Shown piece after piece: positions 1 through 8,863 of a DNA stretch of 64,000 bases. The notes under the pieces are model-generated. The model did no database searches and was not told the DNA's origin. It saw only the letters and a program-made list of their open reading frames with translations. Position numbers and translations under genes: made by a program. Origin of the DNA: Rhizobium sp. RU20A (GTDB lineage: Bacteria; Pseudomonadota; Alphaproteobacteria; Rhizobiales; Rhizobiaceae); NCBI RefSeq assembly GCF_900155885.1, contig NZ_FTMB01000005.1:62001-126000 (forward strand), in the 5' to 3' direction. How positions within the stretch are numbered: position 1 is the stretch's first letter; the number at the start of each line of letters is the position of its first letter.

Positions 1-473
1 TCGGAACGATCTTCGGCAAGGAGGCGGAAGCCAAGACGCTGGTCGATGGCTGGAAAGCGCAGCTTGCCGATATCCAGGCGAAGATCGGCGACAAGACCGG
101 CACGCGCGTCTTCCTCTTCGACAGCGGCGAGGACAAGCCGTTCACGGCCGGCAAGTTCGCGATCCCCACCGCCATGATCGCCGCCGCCGGCGGTGAGAAT
201 ATCATGGCCGACATGGAAACCAGCTGGGGCACGACGGACTGGGAAACGGTCGCAACGCGCAATCCGCAGTTCCTCGTCCTGCTCGATTACCAGGATGGTG
301 CGGGCTACAAAAAGCTGCTCGATTTCCTGAAGGCGCATCCGGCCATGAAGGAGACGGATGCGGTGAAGAACGAGCGGTTCGTGGCCCTGCGCTATGAGGA
401 ACTGACGCCTGGCCCCGACAATGTCGCTGCAATCGGCAAGATCGCCCGGGCCATGCATCCGGAAGCCTTCTGA
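1..473 (+). CDS. Siderophore/cobalamin-type ABC transporter substrate-binding protein (3' part)
   Basis: The reading frame is already open at base 3 and runs to TGA at 471-473, so the 5' end lies outside the window. The visible C-terminal ~156 residues have the look of the periplasmic binding proteins for Fe3+-siderophores, haem or cobalamin (FecB/BtuF type): a lobe with VFLFDSGEDKPFTAG, IPTAMIAAAGGENI and a late NPQFLVLLDY strand. The FecCD permease gene follows after two bases, which supports the transport role. The substrate cannot be told from this fragment. An alternative is a periplasmic haem-binding protein of the same fold. Confidence 0.85.
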   Translation, partial: GTIFGKEAEAKTLVDGWKAQLADIQAKIGDKTGTRVFLFDSGEDKPFTAGKFAIPTAMIAAAGGENIMADMETSWGTTDWETVATRNPQFLVLLDYQDGAGYKKLLDFLKAHPAMKETDAVKNERFVALRYEELTPGPDNVAAIGKIARAMHPEAF

Positions 474-475
474 TC

Positions 476-1486
476 GTGAGCCTGCGTTTCGGTTTCGGTG
501 TGACGGCGGCGCTTGTTGCCGTTGCCCTGCTCGCCTGCGCCTCCGTCGCCTACGGCTCCACCGTCATTCCCATCGCCGATGTGCTGACGGCGATCGGCCG
601 AGCCGTGGGGCTGGTGAACGATGGCGTGACGACGCCCGTCGATCGCATCGTCGTCGATCTTCGCCTGCCGCGGGCCATCCTGGCGATTGCTGTGGGGGCC
701 GGACTCGGCGTCATCGGCCTGCTGCTCCAGACGGTTACCCGCAACGACCTCGCCGACCCCTTCCTCTTCGGCCTTTCCGCGGGGGCCGCGGCAGGGGCGG
801 TGGCGGTCATCACGCGGATCGGCGACCGGCTCGGCGTCTTTACCCTGCCGATTGCGGCCTTCGTCGGCGGCATGCTGGCGACGGGCGTGGTGCTGATGCT
901 GATCCGCCGCGCGCAGGGCTACGGACCGGAACGGCTGGTGCTGGCGGGGCTCGCCGTCTCCTTCCTGTTTACCGCGCTCACCAATTACCTCGTCTTTTCC
1001 GGCGACCAGCGGGCGGCGCATTCCGTTCTGTTCTGGACCATGGGGGGGCTTGGCCTTGCCAGCTGGCAGAATATCGGCATCGGCATCGTCGGCGCGCTGA
1101 TGGCACTCGGATACACGCTCTACCGGCACCGACAGCTCGATGCGCTGCTCGGCGGCGAGCAGACGGCCGAAAGCCTCGGCGTGCCGGTCACGCGGCTGCG
1201 CAACCTGACCTTCCTCGTTGCCAGCTTCTCGACCGCGCTGCTGGTCTCTATTGCCGGGGTCATCGGTTTCATCGGCCTGATGATCCCGCATATGGCGCGC
1301 GCCTTCGCCGGGCCGCTGCATGCGCGGCTCGCCGTCGCCTCGGCGCTTCTGGGTGCGGCCCTGCTGCTCGGCAGCGATCTCATCGCCCGCACGCTGCTGC
1401 CGCCGCAGGAGCTGCCGGTCGGTGTCGTCACCAGCTCCATCGGGGCCTTCTTCATCGTCGCCATGCTGGCCTACCGGCCGCGCTGA
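476..1486 (+). CDS. FecCD-family ABC transporter permease
   Basis: A 336-residue inner-membrane permease of the FecCD/BtuC family, starting at GTG 476 two bases after the binding-protein stop, so the two are translationally coupled. About nine or ten hydrophobic segments are visible, with the family motifs DLRLPRAILAIAVGAGLGVIG near the N-terminus, NDLADPFLFGLSAGAAAGA, GFIGLMIPHMARA and the C-terminal ELPVGVVTSSIGAFFI. It would carry an iron-siderophore or corrinoid across the inner membrane. No ATPase gene follows: the next gene is convergent and ends 8 bases away, so the ATPase must be upstream of the window or unlinked. Confidence 0.93.
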   Translation: MSLRFGFGVTAALVAVALLACASVAYGSTVIPIADVLTAIGRAVGLVNDGVTTPVDRIVVDLRLPRAILAIAVGAGLGVIGLLLQTVTRNDLADPFLFGLSAGAAAGAVAVITRIGDRLGVFTLPIAAFVGGMLATGVVLMLIRRAQGYGPERLVLAGLAVSFLFTALTNYLVFSGDQRAAHSVLFWTMGGLGLASWQNIGIGIVGALMALGYTLYRHRQLDALLGGEQTAESLGVPVTRLRNLTFLVASFSTALLVSIAGVIGFIGLMIPHMARAFAGPLHARLAVASALLGAALLLGSDLIARTLLPPQELPVGVVTSSIGAFFIVAMLAYRPR

Positions 1487-1493
1487 GAACGGC

Positions 1494-2270
1494 TCACCAG
1501 CAGGTGAAGCCGCCGTCGACGGGGAGGACGGCGCCGGTGATGAGGCTTGCAGCGTCCGAGGCGAGGAAGAGGATGGCGGCCGCCACCTCGTCGGCCTGGC
1601 CCATGCGGCCCATCGGCGTATCGTTCAGCCAGATCGGCAGGCGCTCCAGGTTCGCCGGATTGGCGCTGACCATCGGGGTCTCGATATAGGTCGGCGCCAC
1701 GGCGTTGACGCGCACCTTGTGCTGCGCCCATTCCGCCGCCATGGAGCGGGTCATGTGGTGCACGGCGGCCTTGGAGACGTTGTAGGGCGTCTGCGGCTGC
1801 GGGCGGTTGGCGATCGTGCCGGACATGGAGCCGAGATTGACGATCGAGCCCTTGCCGGCCTTGACCATGTGGGCGCCGAAGGCGCGCGAGCACCAGAAGA
1901 CGCCGTTGACATTGACGTTCATGATCTTCAGCCACAGATCGTCCGAGACGTCCTCCGAGGACGTGCCGCTGTCGCCGATGCCGGCATTGTTGATGAGGAT
2001 GGTGGCGGGCGTGCCGCGCGCGGCCAGTTCGTCGGCAATCGCGGTCATGCGGGCGCTGTCGGTCACGTCACCTTCGAAGAGTTCGGCCTTGTAACCCCTG
2101 GCGGTCAGGTCCTTCACGGCCTCTTCACCCATCTCCGCCCTCGGCTCGATGATGACGACATGGGCGCCGGCCTCGCCGAGCGCTAGCGCGGTCTGGTAGC
2201 CGATGCTGCGACCGCCGCCGGTAACGACGGCGACGTCGCCGGGAAGGTCAAAACGCTGCTTGAACGACAT
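1494..2270 (-). CDS. SDR-family polyol dehydrogenase, galactitol 2-dehydrogenase-like
   Basis: A 258-residue classical short-chain dehydrogenase. The NAD(P) motif TGGGRSIG is at residues 17-24, NNAG at 94-97, Ser148/150, Tyr163 and Lys167 form the catalytic set, and it ends with the tetramer-type DGGFTCW tail. The stretch around Ser (NLGSMSGTIANRP) and the TPMGR motif recall the galactitol dehydrogenase of Rhodobacter sphaeroides, from memory. It is the last gene of the kinase-epimerase-SDR operon (12 bases after its upstream neighbour), which fits oxidation of a hexitol to a ketohexose. Whether the product is D- or L-tagatose cannot be seen. It could instead act on another hexitol or pentitol. 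Confidence 0.88.
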   Translation of the reverse strand: MSFKQRFDLPGDVAVVTGGGRSIGYQTALALGEAGAHVVIIEPRAEMGEEAVKDLTARGYKAELFEGDVTDSARMTAIADELAARGTPATILINNAGIGDSGTSSEDVSDDLWLKIMNVNVNGVFWCSRAFGAHMVKAGKGSIVNLGSMSGTIANRPQPQTPYNVSKAAVHHMTRSMAAEWAQHKVRVNAVAPTYIETPMVSANPANLERLPIWLNDTPMGRMGQADEVAAAILFLASDAASLITGAVLPVDGGFTCW

Positions 2271-2282
2271 GGAAGTTTCTCC

Positions 2283-3014
2283 TCAGATATCCTGGCTGGC
2301 GGGAAGAATCACGACATCGCGGATGGTGATGTGGCGCGGGCGGCTCAGCATGAAGAGTAGCACGTCGGCGATCTCTTCGGGTTCGATCAGGCTTTTGGCG
2401 GCCTTGGCTTTTTCCAGCCGCTCCTCCACCCAGTCATCAAGAAGGGCGGTGATAACAGGGCCGGGCGCGATGGAGCCGACGCGAATGCCGTGTTTGGCCA
2501 CCTGCCGGCGCAGCGTGTAGACCAGCGTCTGCACCGCATGTTTGGAGGCGGAATAGACCGGTTCCCACGGAATATGTTCGTGGCCTGCAACGGAGGTGGT
2601 GACAACGATGTCGCCCGTTTGGCGCTCGATCATGTGCGGCAGCACGGCATGCACGGTGCGGAAGACGGCGTTGACGTTGAGGTTCAGCAGCCTGTCGAAG
2701 GCATCGGGATCGCCGTCCACGAGATCGCCGCCGATATAGGTGCCGGCATTGGCGTGGAAGACGTCGAGCCGGCCGGCCTTGGCGAGGATCGCTGGCACCA
2801 TGGTCCTGACGCTTTCCGGGTCGAGGAGATCGACGACGAGCGGGATGGCGCGGTCAGGGCTGACCTCGGCACAGATGCGCTTCAGCGCTTCCTCAGCGCG
2901 ATCCACGAAGAAGACGGTGGCGCCTTCAGCGACGCAGGCTTTCGCACAGGCGAGGCCGATGCCGGATGCCGCGCCGGTGATGGCAACAACCTTGCCGGAA
3001 AGTGACTCTGCCAT
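2283..3014 (-). CDS. SDR-family oxidoreductase, ribitol 2-dehydrogenase-like
   Basis: A 243-residue short-chain dehydrogenase with TGAASGIG at residues 13-20, the catalytic Ser141, Tyr154 and Lys158 (YSASK) and a shorter, atypical C-terminus ending in PASQDI instead of the usual VDGG motif. I place the start at ATG 3014 because a GGAGG site lies five bases upstream; an ATG four codons earlier would overlap that site. The sequence resembles proteins annotated as ribitol 2-dehydrogenase in rhizobia, from memory only. It is fourth in the tagatose-type operon, so it is probably another polyol dehydrogenase of the same pathway. Confidence 0.85.
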   Translation of the reverse strand: MAESLSGKVVAITGAASGIGLACAKACVAEGATVFFVDRAEEALKRICAEVSPDRAIPLVVDLLDPESVRTMVPAILAKAGRLDVFHANAGTYIGGDLVDGDPDAFDRLLNLNVNAVFRTVHAVLPHMIERQTGDIVVTTSVAGHEHIPWEPVYSASKHAVQTLVYTLRRQVAKHGIRVGSIAPGPVITALLDDWVEERLEKAKAAKSLIEPEEIADVLLFMLSRPRHITIRDVVILPASQDI

Positions 3015-3105
3015 GGATTCCTCCATTCGACGGGGATGGGATGCGCAGGTGTATCGGGCGGCGCCAAGCGGCGCCGCCGGTTGCCCGGGCGATCAGATGG
3101 ATTGC

Positions 3106-3870
3106 TCAGCGGGTCGTATAGCCGCCGTCGGCGATGAGAACGGCGCCTGTGACGTAGCTCGAGGCGGGTGAGCAGAGGAAGAGGATGCAGTTGGCCATTT
3201 CCTCCGGCAGGCCGTAGCGGCCGATCGGCGTAGCGGCGCGCCAGACGCTGTCCCATTCTTTGTTGGTCTCGCGCACAGCCGTCATGTCGGTCTCGATATA
3301 GCCGGGCGCAAGCGCATTGACGCGGATATTGTCGGGGGCAAGCTCGTTGGCGAGACTCTTGGTCAGCATGTGCACCCCGGCCTTGGAGGCATTGTAGGCC
3401 ACCTGGTTCTGCGGCACGTTGGTGACGACACCGGAGATCGAGCCGACATTGAGGATGACGCCGCCACCCTGGGCGCGCATCGGGTTGATGGCCGAGCGGC
3501 AGAAGCGGAAGAGCTGCGTCAGGTTGGTCGACATGATCTTTTCATAGAGCTCGTCGGTAAAGTCGGGCGTATCGCCATGCTGGGCGACGCCGGCATTGTT
3601 GACGAGAATGTCGATGCGGCCATACTTTTCGATGGTGTGGGCGATCAGCTTTTCCGGCGTTTCCGGGTCGCGCGCGTCAGCCGAGACGAAGTCGAATTCG
3701 TAGCCGGCAGCCTTCAGTTCCGCTTCGCCCTCCGGATTGTCGCGCCGCGCCGTCAGCACGGATTTCGCACCGGCCTCGCCGAAGAGCTTGGCAACGGCAA
3801 GGCCGATGCCGCGATTGCCGCCGGTGATCAGCGCGACCTTGCCGTCCAGTCTGAAGTCGTTGAGTGCCAT
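3106..3870 (-). CDS. SDR-family oxidoreductase
   Basis: A 254-residue classical short-chain dehydrogenase: TGGNRGIG at residues 16-23, NNAG at 91-94, Ser144/146, Tyr159 and Lys163 (YNASK), and the end motif ADGGYTTR. It begins 16 bases after the stop of the GatZ/KbaZ-family gene, so it is in the same operon as the ketose kinase and epimerase. Enzymes of this type interconvert polyols and ketoses or reduce 3-keto groups with NAD(P)H. The precise substrate is unknown; by context it is a sugar alcohol or keto-sugar. A gap of 91 bases separates it from the next SDR. Confidence 0.87.
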   Translation of the reverse strand: MALNDFRLDGKVALITGGNRGIGLAVAKLFGEAGAKSVLTARRDNPEGEAELKAAGYEFDFVSADARDPETPEKLIAHTIEKYGRIDILVNNAGVAQHGDTPDFTDELYEKIMSTNLTQLFRFCRSAINPMRAQGGGVILNVGSISGVVTNVPQNQVAYNASKAGVHMLTKSLANELAPDNIRVNALAPGYIETDMTAVRETNKEWDSVWRAATPIGRYGLPEEMANCILFLCSPASSYVTGAVLIADGGYTTR

Positions 3871-3886
3871 GATGTTTCTCCCAAAT

Positions 3887-5206
3887 TTATCGTGAGGCCG
3901 TGTTGTCTCGGGTCAGCGGCGCGCCTCCTCCGGCGCGGCCCGTCGATGCATAGGCATAGTCTTCCACGACGCGGCCGACGGCGGCCACCGCAAGGGCAGC
4001 GGGATCGAGCGGCGTGCCCGCGAAGGCGGTGAAGTGGGGCAGGTGTTGCCGGAAGAGCGTGACGGGCACGCTGACACCGGAGAGGCGAGCGAAGAGATCC
4101 GAAACGGCCGCCTCCGCTTCCTTCTGGTTCCAGTAGTAGCGGATGCGATCGGAATAGGAATAGTGGCGCTGGATGCGCTGGTTCTCAACCGTGCCGCCAT
4201 AGTGCCGCGCCCAGTCGCCCGGCTTTTCCAGCATCAGCGTTTCCATGGCATCATGCAGGGCACGCGGAGCCCGATCGGGGAAGAGGTCGCCGGCGATGAG
4301 GTCGAGGCCGTAGAGCGCCTCGCGCAGGGCAAAGGTCAGTTCCGGCCCGACCTTCAGGATGGCGAAGCCGTCTTCGACGAGGGCCCGCAGCGGTCCGCGG
4401 CCCTGGTAATCGGTCGAATGCGCCTCGAAGGCGAGGTCCGGCTCATCGTCCAGAACGGCGCACAGGGCTTTGGCCTTGTCGCGATCGTAGAGAATGACGT
4501 TCTCGTTTCCGAACTCCACGCCGGGCTGCACGACGACGCCGACGACGCGGGCAAAGGCATCCGAGAGGCCGGCGTCGGCAAAGACGCTGCGGTGGATGGC
4601 GATGGTGGTGCGTGCGGCTTTGGCCGAGGTCGGCTCGATGGCGGTCAGCACATGGTCGGCGCCGCCGGGCGGGGGCACTTCCGTGCCGATGATGTAGACA
4701 GGCGGCGTGCGGCCGCTGCGTCTGGCTGCCTCTTCGGCGACCTTTGCCAGGCGCGCGGCGCGGCCGGCGGTCGCCGCGTCGTCAAGGGCTTCCGGTTCAC
4801 CCAAGCAACCCATCGAGGCGTCGAGGTGGATCTTCGAAAAGCCCGCCTCAATGTAAGCCGCGACCATCTTTTCAGCCTCGGCCATCGCAGCCTCGGCCGT
4901 CTGCTTTCGCCAGGGGTTTGGCCCGAGGTGGTCGCCGCCGAGGATGATGCGGTCATGGGCAAGGCCCGCAGCATCGGCCATCGAGAAAACACGGGCGGCA
5001 AAGTCGGCGGGCGTCATGCCGGTGTAACCGCCCTGATGGTTCACCTGGTTGCAAGTCGCCTCGATCAATACGGTGGTGCCCGTGCGGGCGGCGTATTCCA
5101 GCCCGGCGCGGATGACAAGAGGGTGGGCCGAGCAAAGCGAGGTGATGCCCTGCGCCTTTGTCTTTGCAACGGTCGGATCGCGGCGGAAGAGGGCAGGGCC
5201 GGTCAT
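3887..5206 (-). CDS. GatZ/KbaZ-family (PF08013) protein, predicted D-tagatose-6-phosphate 4-epimerase
   Basis: A 439-residue protein of the GatZ/KbaZ family: [17 protein letters not shown] near the N-terminus, [47 protein letters not shown] and a late [12 protein letters not shown]. The start at ATG 5206 overlaps the kinase stop in an ATGA, so it is made with the kinase. Enterobacterial members were long regarded as accessory subunits of tagatose-bisphosphate aldolase, but a family member in Agrobacterium tumefaciens was shown to epimerise D-tagatose 6-phosphate to D-fructose 6-phosphate. No GatY/KbaY aldolase partner lies nearby, which favours the epimerase role here. Confidence 0.9.
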   Translation of the reverse strand: MTGPALFRRDPTVAKTKAQGITSLCSAHPLVIRAGLEYAARTGTTVLIEATCNQVNHQGGYTGMTPADFAARVFSMADAAGLAHDRIILGGDHLGPNPWRKQTAEAAMAEAEKMVAAYIEAGFSKIHLDASMGCLGEPEALDDAATAGRAARLAKVAEEAARRSGRTPPVYIIGTEVPPPGGADHVLTAIEPTSAKAARTTIAIHRSVFADAGLSDAFARVVGVVVQPGVEFGNENVILYDRDKAKALCAVLDDEPDLAFEAHSTDYQGRGPLRALVEDGFAILKVGPELTFALREALYGLDLIAGDLFPDRAPRALHDAMETLMLEKPGDWARHYGGTVENQRIQRHYSYSDRIRYYWNQKEAEAAVSDLFARLSGVSVPVTLFRQHLPHFTAFAGTPLDPAALAVAAVGRVVEDYAYASTGRAGGGAPLTRDNTASR

Positions 5207-6237
5207 GGGCGCCTCCGGGTGGCCGCGATGAAGGCGTCGAGCTCGGCGAGCGTGCCGGCGCCTTCCATCGGGCCCTGCACGGTGACATTGCGGGCGCCGG
5301 CGGCATTGGCGTAATCGAGGGCGCGGGCCGGCTCCATGCCGAGCCGGCGGCAGGCGACGAAGGCGCCGCCGAAGCAGTCGCCGGCTCCCGTCGGGTCCAC
5401 TTCCGGCACATCGAAGCCGGCGCAATCGACGCGACCGCCATCGGCGCCGAACCAGGTGGCGCCGGCTTCGCCGCGCTTCAGCGCGATTTCGCGCACGCCG
5501 CGGTCGAAAAGGGCGGCGACGGCCTCCTCTTCGCTGCCATCGATACCGGCGGCGACGAAGAGCTCATTGCCGGAGGGCAGCAGCAGGTCGGCGGCCGCGA
5601 TGGCGCGGGAAAAGCGCTCGGCGGTCTGGCCGTGCTGGAGCAGTTCCTTGCGCATGTTGGGATCGACCGAGACGCTGCCGCCATTGGCGCGGATCGTGGC
5701 CAGTGCCTCTTCCAGCATGTCGGCGACGGCGGGGATGGCGAAGGCGGTGCCCATGATGTGCAGGTGGCCGGCGCGGGCGATGAGGGCGCGGGCGGGACCA
5801 TCGAGCGACAGGCGGGCGGCGGCGGATTTCGAGATGTTGAAAACAAAGTCGCGCGACCCATCCGGCCGATAGCGCACGAAGGCGCTGCCGGTGGGGTAGG
5901 CGGGATCGACGGCGACGGCCGACACATCGACACCGTCACGGGTCAGGCGATCCGTGTTGACGCGACCGAAATCATCGTCGCCGACGGTGGCGATGATGCC
6001 GGCGCTACCGCCGAGGCGGGCGCACTGGTCGATGAAGATGGCCGGTGCGCCACTCGGATAGGGGCCGGTCAGCGTCAGCGGTTCCAGAAATCCTGTACCG
6101 CGTTCGGCGGCCATGATCTCCACGAGGATTTCGCCGATCGTGATGGTGGGGCCGCGTCTATCGGGACTGAGGCCACCCCTGTCGATTGTCTCGCGCAGTG
6201 TGCCGTTCGCCTGCCCGGCGCCGTCTGGCTCGCTCAT
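5203..6237 (-). CDS. PfkB-family sugar kinase, predicted D-tagatose kinase
   Basis: A 344-residue ribokinase/PfkB-family kinase. The N-terminal glycine-rich [17 protein letters not shown] motif and the ATP/anion-hole signature [13 protein letters not shown] near residue 285 are both present. It opens the operon and overlaps the epimerase by four bases. In A. tumefaciens a kinase of this Pfam family (PF00294) phosphorylates D-tagatose to D-tagatose 6-phosphate, the substrate of a PF08013 epimerase; the same gene pair here supports that assignment. The first ~30 residues are poorly conserved in character, so the true start could be a little further downstream. No clear Shine-Dalgarno site precedes ATG 6237. 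Confidence 0.88.
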   Translation of the reverse strand: MSEPDGAGQANGTLRETIDRGGLSPDRRGPTITIGEILVEIMAAERGTGFLEPLTLTGPYPSGAPAIFIDQCARLGGSAGIIATVGDDDFGRVNTDRLTRDGVDVSAVAVDPAYPTGSAFVRYRPDGSRDFVFNISKSAAARLSLDGPARALIARAGHLHIMGTAFAIPAVADMLEEALATIRANGGSVSVDPNMRKELLQHGQTAERFSRAIAAADLLLPSGNELFVAAGIDGSEEEAVAALFDRGVREIALKRGEAGATWFGADGGRVDCAGFDVPEVDPTGAGDCFGGAFVACRRLGMEPARALDYANAAGARNVTVQGPMEGAGTLAELDAFIAATRRRP

Positions 6238-6364
6238 GCCGTTCCCGTCTCAAAGGCAGGTCGCCGCGGGCTGTCGCGCCCGTTGCTCCTGGTCTTGTTT
6301 TTGCATCGAGCTTTGGCGTTTTTCGCGCCTTGCTCCTCCCGTGGACGACACCTTAGCGAGGATT

Positions 6365-6386
6365 GTAATTTCATGCAACATATTAC
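6365..6386. promoter_or_regulatory. Possible operator upstream of the kinase gene
   Basis: GTAAT (6365-6369) and ATTAC (6382-6386) form an inverted repeat around 12 bases, about 130 bases upstream of the kinase start. Read on the minus strand the right half contains AATATGTTGC, a degenerate form of the GCAATATT-YGTTGC motif found at 6450 and 8864. Weak evidence on its own. Confidence 0.3.
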
Positions 6387-6431
6387 GTCGGGCAAGGTGG
6401 GGCAAGGTCACGCGATTTGCCCTCGTCGCCG

Positions 6432-6468
6432 CGCAAGCAATGCTGCGGCGCAATATTCGTTGCTTGCG
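6432..6468. promoter_or_regulatory. Long inverted repeat and shared 14-bp motif upstream of the tagatose operon
   Basis: Perfect 9-bp arms CGCAAGCAA (6432-6440) and TTGCTTGCG (6460-6468) enclose 19 bases. Inside, 6450-6463 reads GCAATATTCGTTGC, itself a GCAA-N6-TTGC dyad. The same 14-mer with one change occurs on the other strand at 8864-8877. The element lies between the ROK gene end and the kinase promoter region; a hairpin terminator for the ROK gene is possible, but no T-run follows on the minus strand. Confidence 0.5.
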
Positions 6469-6491
6469 AAAAGGAATGTGCGGGCACCGCT

Positions 6492-7694
6492 TCAGGCGGG
6501 CTCGTCGGCGAAGCGGTTGCTTTCCAGCGACAGGTAACGCTGATGCAGCATGCAGGCCGCGCCATAGGCCGAGCCGGAATTGGCTTCGGCATTGAGGAGC
6601 ACGACCGGCAGCGGGAAACCTGGCTCCTGGGCATTCTTCATGTGCGCTGTGAGGCGCGATGCGATGAGCGGCAGCAGCTTGGCGACGGAACCGCCGAGCA
6701 CGATCCGGTCGGGATCGATGATGCGACAGGTCTGGGCGAGCGCGTGGCCAAGCGCCTTCGCCCAGATTTCGGCGATGGCCACGGCCTCGGGTGCGCGGTC
6801 CTCGACATCCGCCAGGAAGTCCTCGAGGCTGGCCTCGCGCCGGCCTGTCTGTTTGCGGTAAAGGGTGAGGATGCTGCCGAGGCCAACGACCTCTTCGAGG
6901 TTGCGGGCGGCGCCGTCTTCGGTCGGTATCAGCATGTGGCCTATCTCGCCGGCAAGCCCGTGCGCGCCGCGCAGCAGCTTTCCGTCGATGACGATGCCGC
7001 CGCCGACACCGCTTTCCATCACGACGAAAAGCGTGACGCCGCCGGCCATTTCCAGGCCGGAATAGCCGGCGCCGATCGCGAAGGCGTTGGCGTCGTTCTC
7101 GACCATGACGGGCACGCGGCCCGGCAGATACTGCCGGGCGAGGTCGCTGAGGTTGACGTTTTTCCAGCCGAGCAGCGGGGCGAGATGCACCGTTCCATCG
7201 GGGCGAAGCTGCGAGGGGGTGGAGATGCCGACGCCTTCGAGCCGCTCGATATCCTCGGGCGAAAGATCGGCAAGGGCGCCCTTGACGGCATGGCGGATTG
7301 CGTCGGCGGCGGAATGCGCTGGCCCATCGAAGGGCTCGGTGCGGCTGTGTGCGACGGCGCCGGAAAGGCCGATCCGGACGGTGGTGATGTGCTCGACGCC
7401 GATCTCGATGCCGATGAAGAGCACCGCATCCGGAACGAGTTCGATCATGACGCCGGGACGCCCGGCGCGGGCATGTTCGCGCGGAAAGCTTCTGTCATCC
7501 TCCATCTCGCGCACGAGGCCGGCAACGGTGAGTTCGGCGATGATGTGGCCCGAAGAGGACCGGTTGAGATTGAGGGCGCGCGCCAGATCGGCCCTGCTCA
7601 ACCGTTTGGCCCGGTGCAGCGCCTGCAGGGCGGCAATCTCATTGTTCTGCCGGATCCTGCGCGGGGAGCTTGCAACGAGGCTGGTGTCTTTCAT
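6492..7694 (-). CDS. ROK-family transcriptional regulator
   Basis: A repressor of the ROK (NagC/XylR/Mlc) family, 400 residues from ATG 7694. An N-terminal winged helix is at about residues 14-65 (LSRADLARALNLNRSSSGHI), followed by the sugar-kinase-like domain with VENDANAFAIG, GGGIVIDGKLLRGAHG and GEIGHM. The usual zinc cluster (CxCGxxGC) after GEIGH is missing: the region reads TEDGAARNLEEVVG, so this protein probably does not bind structural zinc. An ATG at 7763 would extend it, but a palindrome at 7754-7778 covers that codon, so I prefer 7694. It most likely senses a sugar or sugar phosphate of the surrounding ketose pathway. Confidence 0.88.
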   Translation of the reverse strand: MKDTSLVASSPRRIRQNNEIAALQALHRAKRLSRADLARALNLNRSSSGHIIAELTVAGLVREMEDDRSFPREHARAGRPGVMIELVPDAVLFIGIEIGVEHITTVRIGLSGAVAHSRTEPFDGPAHSAADAIRHAVKGALADLSPEDIERLEGVGISTPSQLRPDGTVHLAPLLGWKNVNLSDLARQYLPGRVPVMVENDANAFAIGAGYSGLEMAGGVTLFVVMESGVGGGIVIDGKLLRGAHGLAGEIGHMLIPTEDGAARNLEEVVGLGSILTLYRKQTGRREASLEDFLADVEDRAPEAVAIAEIWAKALGHALAQTCRIIDPDRIVLGGSVAKLLPLIASRLTAHMKNAQEPGFPLPVVLLNAEANSGSAYGAACMLHQRYLSLESNRFADEPA

Positions 7695-7753
7695 GGGCGA
7701 GGGGTCCGCGTTTCTAGCCTTGAGCTCGGCGCTTGCACGAAGCAGCGGCGCGC

Positions 7754-7778
7754 CTGTTACCATACTGGTTTGTAACAG
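7754..7778. promoter_or_regulatory. Perfect inverted repeat upstream of the ROK regulator gene
   Basis: CTGTTAC (7754-7760) and GTAACAG (7772-7778) are perfect 7-bp arms around an 11-base spacer, 60-84 bases upstream of the preferred ROK start at 7694. Its place and symmetry suggest the autoregulatory operator. It differs from the GCAA/TTGC motif found upstream of the metabolic genes. Confidence 0.55.
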
Positions 7779-7831
7779 TTTCGCGCCCGGATGCCAGTCA
7801 AGCTTAGAGGATGCTCGTCACCGTGACCGCC

Positions 7832-8716
7832 TCAGGGGCGGCCGTTGGTCTCCCGCCGGCGCTTCGCTTCCGCCATCTTGAGGTCGATGAACTGTTTGGC
7901 GTGAATGGCGAGCGGCATGTTCTCGGTCCAGGTGTCGCGCCAGATGGCGCAGGCGATCGTCAGTCCCTCATCGACCACCGCGCTGGAGAAGGATTCGAAG
8001 GTGATGTCGCGCTGGTAGTCGATGTCGAGCAGGGCGTCGAACATCAGGTCGAAATTCAGCGTTCCGTCACCCAGATAGCCGCGATTGCTTTCGCCGATGT
8101 GGAAATAGCCGAGCTTGTCGCCGGCGAGCCGAATGGCGGCGGCGGGATTGGCCTCCTCGATGTTCATGTGGAACGTGTCGAGGTGTAGCCGAACATGGTC
8201 GGAGCCGGTTTCGGCGATGAAGGCGAGGCCTTGGGCGGTGGTGTTGAGGAGGTTGGTCTCGAAGCGGTTCACCACCTCCAGCACGAGATCGACGCCCTCC
8301 GCCTTCGCGATGTCGGCGGTCTTGGCAATGGCCGCGATGCTGTTCTTGCGGCCCTTCGCGGTTGGGGTGCGCGAATATTTGGTGTGGGCGGAGTAGAGGA
8401 TGCCGCCGAGCTTGGAGCCTCCGATATCCCTGACCGCCTTGACGGCGTCGGAGAGCACCGCCTCGCCCTTCTTCACGATGTCGGCGTCCTCGCTGGAGAC
8501 GTCGGCCGACAGCGGCAGGCCCATGGTGACGGCGATGTCGATGTCGAGCGCCTGGGCGCGCTTGCCGAGCCGGTCGAGGTTGAATTTCTCGGGTTTGAGA
8601 TAGGCGAGCTCGATCAGTTTGAAGCCGGTTTCTGCGGATTTTTCCATTGCTTCGATGAGGGACTCTTCGCGCGCGCCATCCGTCCAGACGAAAGAATGAA
8701 TGCCAAGCCGTGCCAT
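7832..8716 (-). CDS. D-tagatose/D-allulose 3-epimerase-family sugar epimerase
   Basis: A 294-residue TIM-barrel enzyme of the ketose 3-epimerase family. The metal ligands of the family are all visible: Glu147 (LVLEVVNRFE), Asp180 (HLDTFHMNIEE), His206 (YFHIGESNRG) and Glu241 (ITFESFSS), each three residues before its counterpart in the A. tumefaciens D-psicose 3-epimerase as I remember it. The enzyme would swap the C3 configuration of a ketose, for example tagatose/sorbose or fructose/allulose. A GGGAGG site precedes ATG 8716 by seven bases. It is transcribed alone, divergently from the polyol dehydrogenase. L-ribulose or an inosose-type substrate is possible. Confidence 0.9.
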   Translation of the reverse strand: MARLGIHSFVWTDGAREESLIEAMEKSAETGFKLIELAYLKPEKFNLDRLGKRAQALDIDIAVTMGLPLSADVSSEDADIVKKGEAVLSDAVKAVRDIGGSKLGGILYSAHTKYSRTPTAKGRKNSIAAIAKTADIAKAEGVDLVLEVVNRFETNLLNTTAQGLAFIAETGSDHVRLHLDTFHMNIEEANPAAAIRLAGDKLGYFHIGESNRGYLGDGTLNFDLMFDALLDIDYQRDITFESFSSAVVDEGLTIACAIWRDTWTENMPLAIHAKQFIDLKMAEAKRRRETNGRP

Positions 8717-8738
8717 GAATAAACCTCCCGGATTTTAT

Positions 8739-8754
8739 TTGCTGTTAAAAGCAA
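8739..8754. promoter_or_regulatory. Inverted repeat upstream of the ketose epimerase gene
   Basis: TTGCT (8739-8743) and AGCAA (8750-8754) form a dyad of 16 bases in an AT-rich stretch, 23-38 bases upstream of the epimerase start. On the minus strand it includes TTGTTGC, the conserved half of the motif at 6450 and 8864, so it may be another site for the same regulator. Confidence 0.4.
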
Positions 8755-8863
8755 CAAAATGTGTTTTTACGTCCCTGTCAAGAACGGATGGATAGTGCCA
8801 GCAGGTGATCGCCATGCGACCGATCGCGAACCACGAGATCGTCGCGGAAAATTGGCTGGATAG

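Noticed and set aside
3887-5206. Accessory subunit of tagatose-bisphosphate aldolase (GatZ/KbaZ)
   Set aside because: No GatY/KbaY partner or tagatose-6-phosphate kinase in the locus; the kinase-epimerase pair matches the Agrobacterium tagatose pathway.
5158-6537. 459-codon plus-strand frame opposite the tagatose kinase
   Set aside because: Glycine/alanine-rich shadow; the kinase on the other strand has the PfkB signature.
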